Part shown: positions 63,183-64,000 of the stretch, in pieces | How positions within the stretch are numbered: position 1 is the stretch's first letter | Layout of the letters: each line of letters begins with the position of its first letter | Assembly: GCA_022225965.2 (NCBI GenBank) | Contig: JAKJXP020000007.1 | Span: 310,001-374,000 of the forward strand | Source of the DNA: Diatrype stigma | Taxonomy: Eukaryota > Ascomycota > Sordariomycetes > Xylariales > Diatrypaceae | Reading direction: 5' to 3' | Length of the DNA stretch: 64,000 bases | Translations under genes and position numbers: made by a program | Notes under the pieces: generated by a model | The model's input: only the letters and a program-made list of their open reading frames with translations | Databases searched by the model: none | What the model was told of the DNA's origin: nothing

Positions 63183-63994
63183 ATGGGAGGCTTCTACATT
63201 CAGTACCTTGAGAGTAAGTTGCCGGGTTTCGGGAACCTCATGACATGACGTGACGTTGAAGAAATTCCATCTCCAAATTATCCTCAAGGATGCATGCTGT
63301 GGGGCTGAGCGTTGGGTGTTCGTCTGACATGTGGGCGAACCCCTGCATCATCATCGGAACGTGCAGGCTTCCATCGTGTTCCTGACAGGATACTGAGCAA
63401 CCCATGCGGGAGAGATATTAAAATCCCACGTGCCCTCACAGATTCTGAATGCAACTTCGCATATAGATCTGGAGAGGAAGGGGGGTGTCTTCGCCGTTGG
63501 GCTGTCATGCATGCAGGGATTTTTTCCCCTTCCCTTCTCGATCTCTCCCTCTCCCCGCGTCATCGGTCCTGCATACATGGCGCAGCACCCTCGTCACTGA
63601 ACACGAATTTCCCCAGGAACCAGCTGCTAACTTCGATCCGATAGGCTTGTGCCGGCGTCGTGGGTGGCAAGACCCTACCTACGAGTGCTATCGGGACACC
63701 AGCGGGTACACTTGTCTCGTGCTGGTCAATGGCCGAGAATACCAGACGGACATTGCGTACGAATCAGATGTCCTGGCCCAGGAGAATGCCGCGATGAGAG
63801 CCTTCATGGTTTGCCGGAACTTCTCCGTCAACGGAGGCATGCTTGCCCGTAATGGCGTGGTCCAGGGCCTCCCAGCCAATGACTCGGGCAAGCGCAAGAA
63901 GTCTCGCCAGGTAATAAGCCACAGCCATAGGGAGAGCCGCCACCACCGATCGGGTCACCACTCGAGCAGCAGCTCCACGGCGTCCTTCGAGTGA
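63183..63994 (+). CDS. Small double-stranded-RNA-binding-like protein
   Basis: Exons 63183-63213 and 63645-63994, joined over a 431-nt intron with GTAAGT donor and a GCTAAC branch 17 nt before the ATAG acceptor, give 126 residues. The joined N-terminus reads MGGFYIQYLESLCRRRGWQD. The domain then follows the dsRBD pattern: DPTYECYRDTSGYTCLVLVN, GREYQTD (the strand after the NG turn) and ENAAMRAFMVCRNF, the final helix. The canonical KKxAE lysines are replaced by LAQENAA, so RNA binding is not assured. The tail is basic and Ser/His-rich (GKRKKSRQVISHSHRESRHH). The second exon alone would read from a frame with no good start, and the split codon gives Ser, so the two-exon model is preferred. The ATG at 63183 is chosen because MGGFY fits the start of related small fungal proteins I know. 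Function unknown; no partner gene is visible. Confidence 0.8.
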
Positions 63995-64000
63995 GGGGAC

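Overview
The window looks like nuclear DNA of a filamentous ascomycete, most probably a Sordariomycete. The evidence is short spliceosomal introns (47-150 nt, a few longer) with GTANGT-type donors and CTAAC/CTGAC branch sites close to the AG, three Zn2Cys6 regulators, Sordariomycete-style protein families, a four-unit polyubiquitin gene ending in a single Gln, and long intergenic stretches crowded with TACCTAGGTA-type motifs. No bacterial operons, rRNA genes, convincing tRNA genes or CRISPR arrays were seen. I rebuilt the gene models by hand from frame, splice signals and conserved motifs; each multi-exon model was checked for phase and length.

Layout, left to right. 0.5-1.2 kb: a small Gly/Ser-rich basic protein (+). 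2.8-4.8 kb: mannosyl-3-phosphoglycerate synthase (-). 7.4-8.0 kb: an 88-residue hydrophilic protein hidden by a 337-nt intron (-). 9.2-12.3 kb and 15.7-17.9 kb: two Zn2Cys6 transcription factors (-), the second with its zinc cluster spread over four exons including 13-nt and 10-nt microexons. 21.1-23.0 kb: a Cys-rich single-pass membrane protein (+). 26.0-27.6 kb: a fucose-permease-type MFS transporter (-). 30.2-31.0 kb: a secreted cyanovirin-N-homology protein (-). 32.3-33.3 kb: a stand-alone RNase H domain protein (+), convergent with a microbial-type poly(ADP-ribose) glycohydrolase-like protein (33.7-34.8 kb, -). 36.1-38.6 kb: a Gpt2/Sct1-type glycerol-phosphate acyltransferase (-). 40.6-42.9 kb: an ETP1/BRAP-type RING and UBP-zinc-finger protein (-). 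43.5-44.5 kb: polyubiquitin (-). 47.1-49.6 kb: a third Zn2Cys6 regulator with a long final cysteine loop (-). 55.0-56.9 kb: protein farnesyltransferase beta subunit (+). 63.2-64.0 kb: a small double-stranded-RNA-binding-like protein with a 431-nt intron (+).

The genes do not form a biosynthetic cluster or shared operon. They are a mix of housekeeping functions (ubiquitin, ETP1, lipid acylation, prenylation) and accessory ones (compatible-solute synthesis, sugar transport, lectin, regulators). ETP1 and polyubiquitin are adjacent ubiquitin-pathway genes, which may be chance.

From 49.6 kb to 63.2 kb the window becomes gene-poor, with one gene in 13.5 kb. This part holds minisatellites and two non-autonomous DNA transposon copies that I could delimit: a 296-bp element with 34-bp inverted ends and TA target duplications (50641-50936), and an AT-rich 448-bp element with 23-bp inverted ends and TAG duplications (60476-60923). 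These and the microexon zinc cluster are the main discoveries. I did not find a clearly new multi-gene system.
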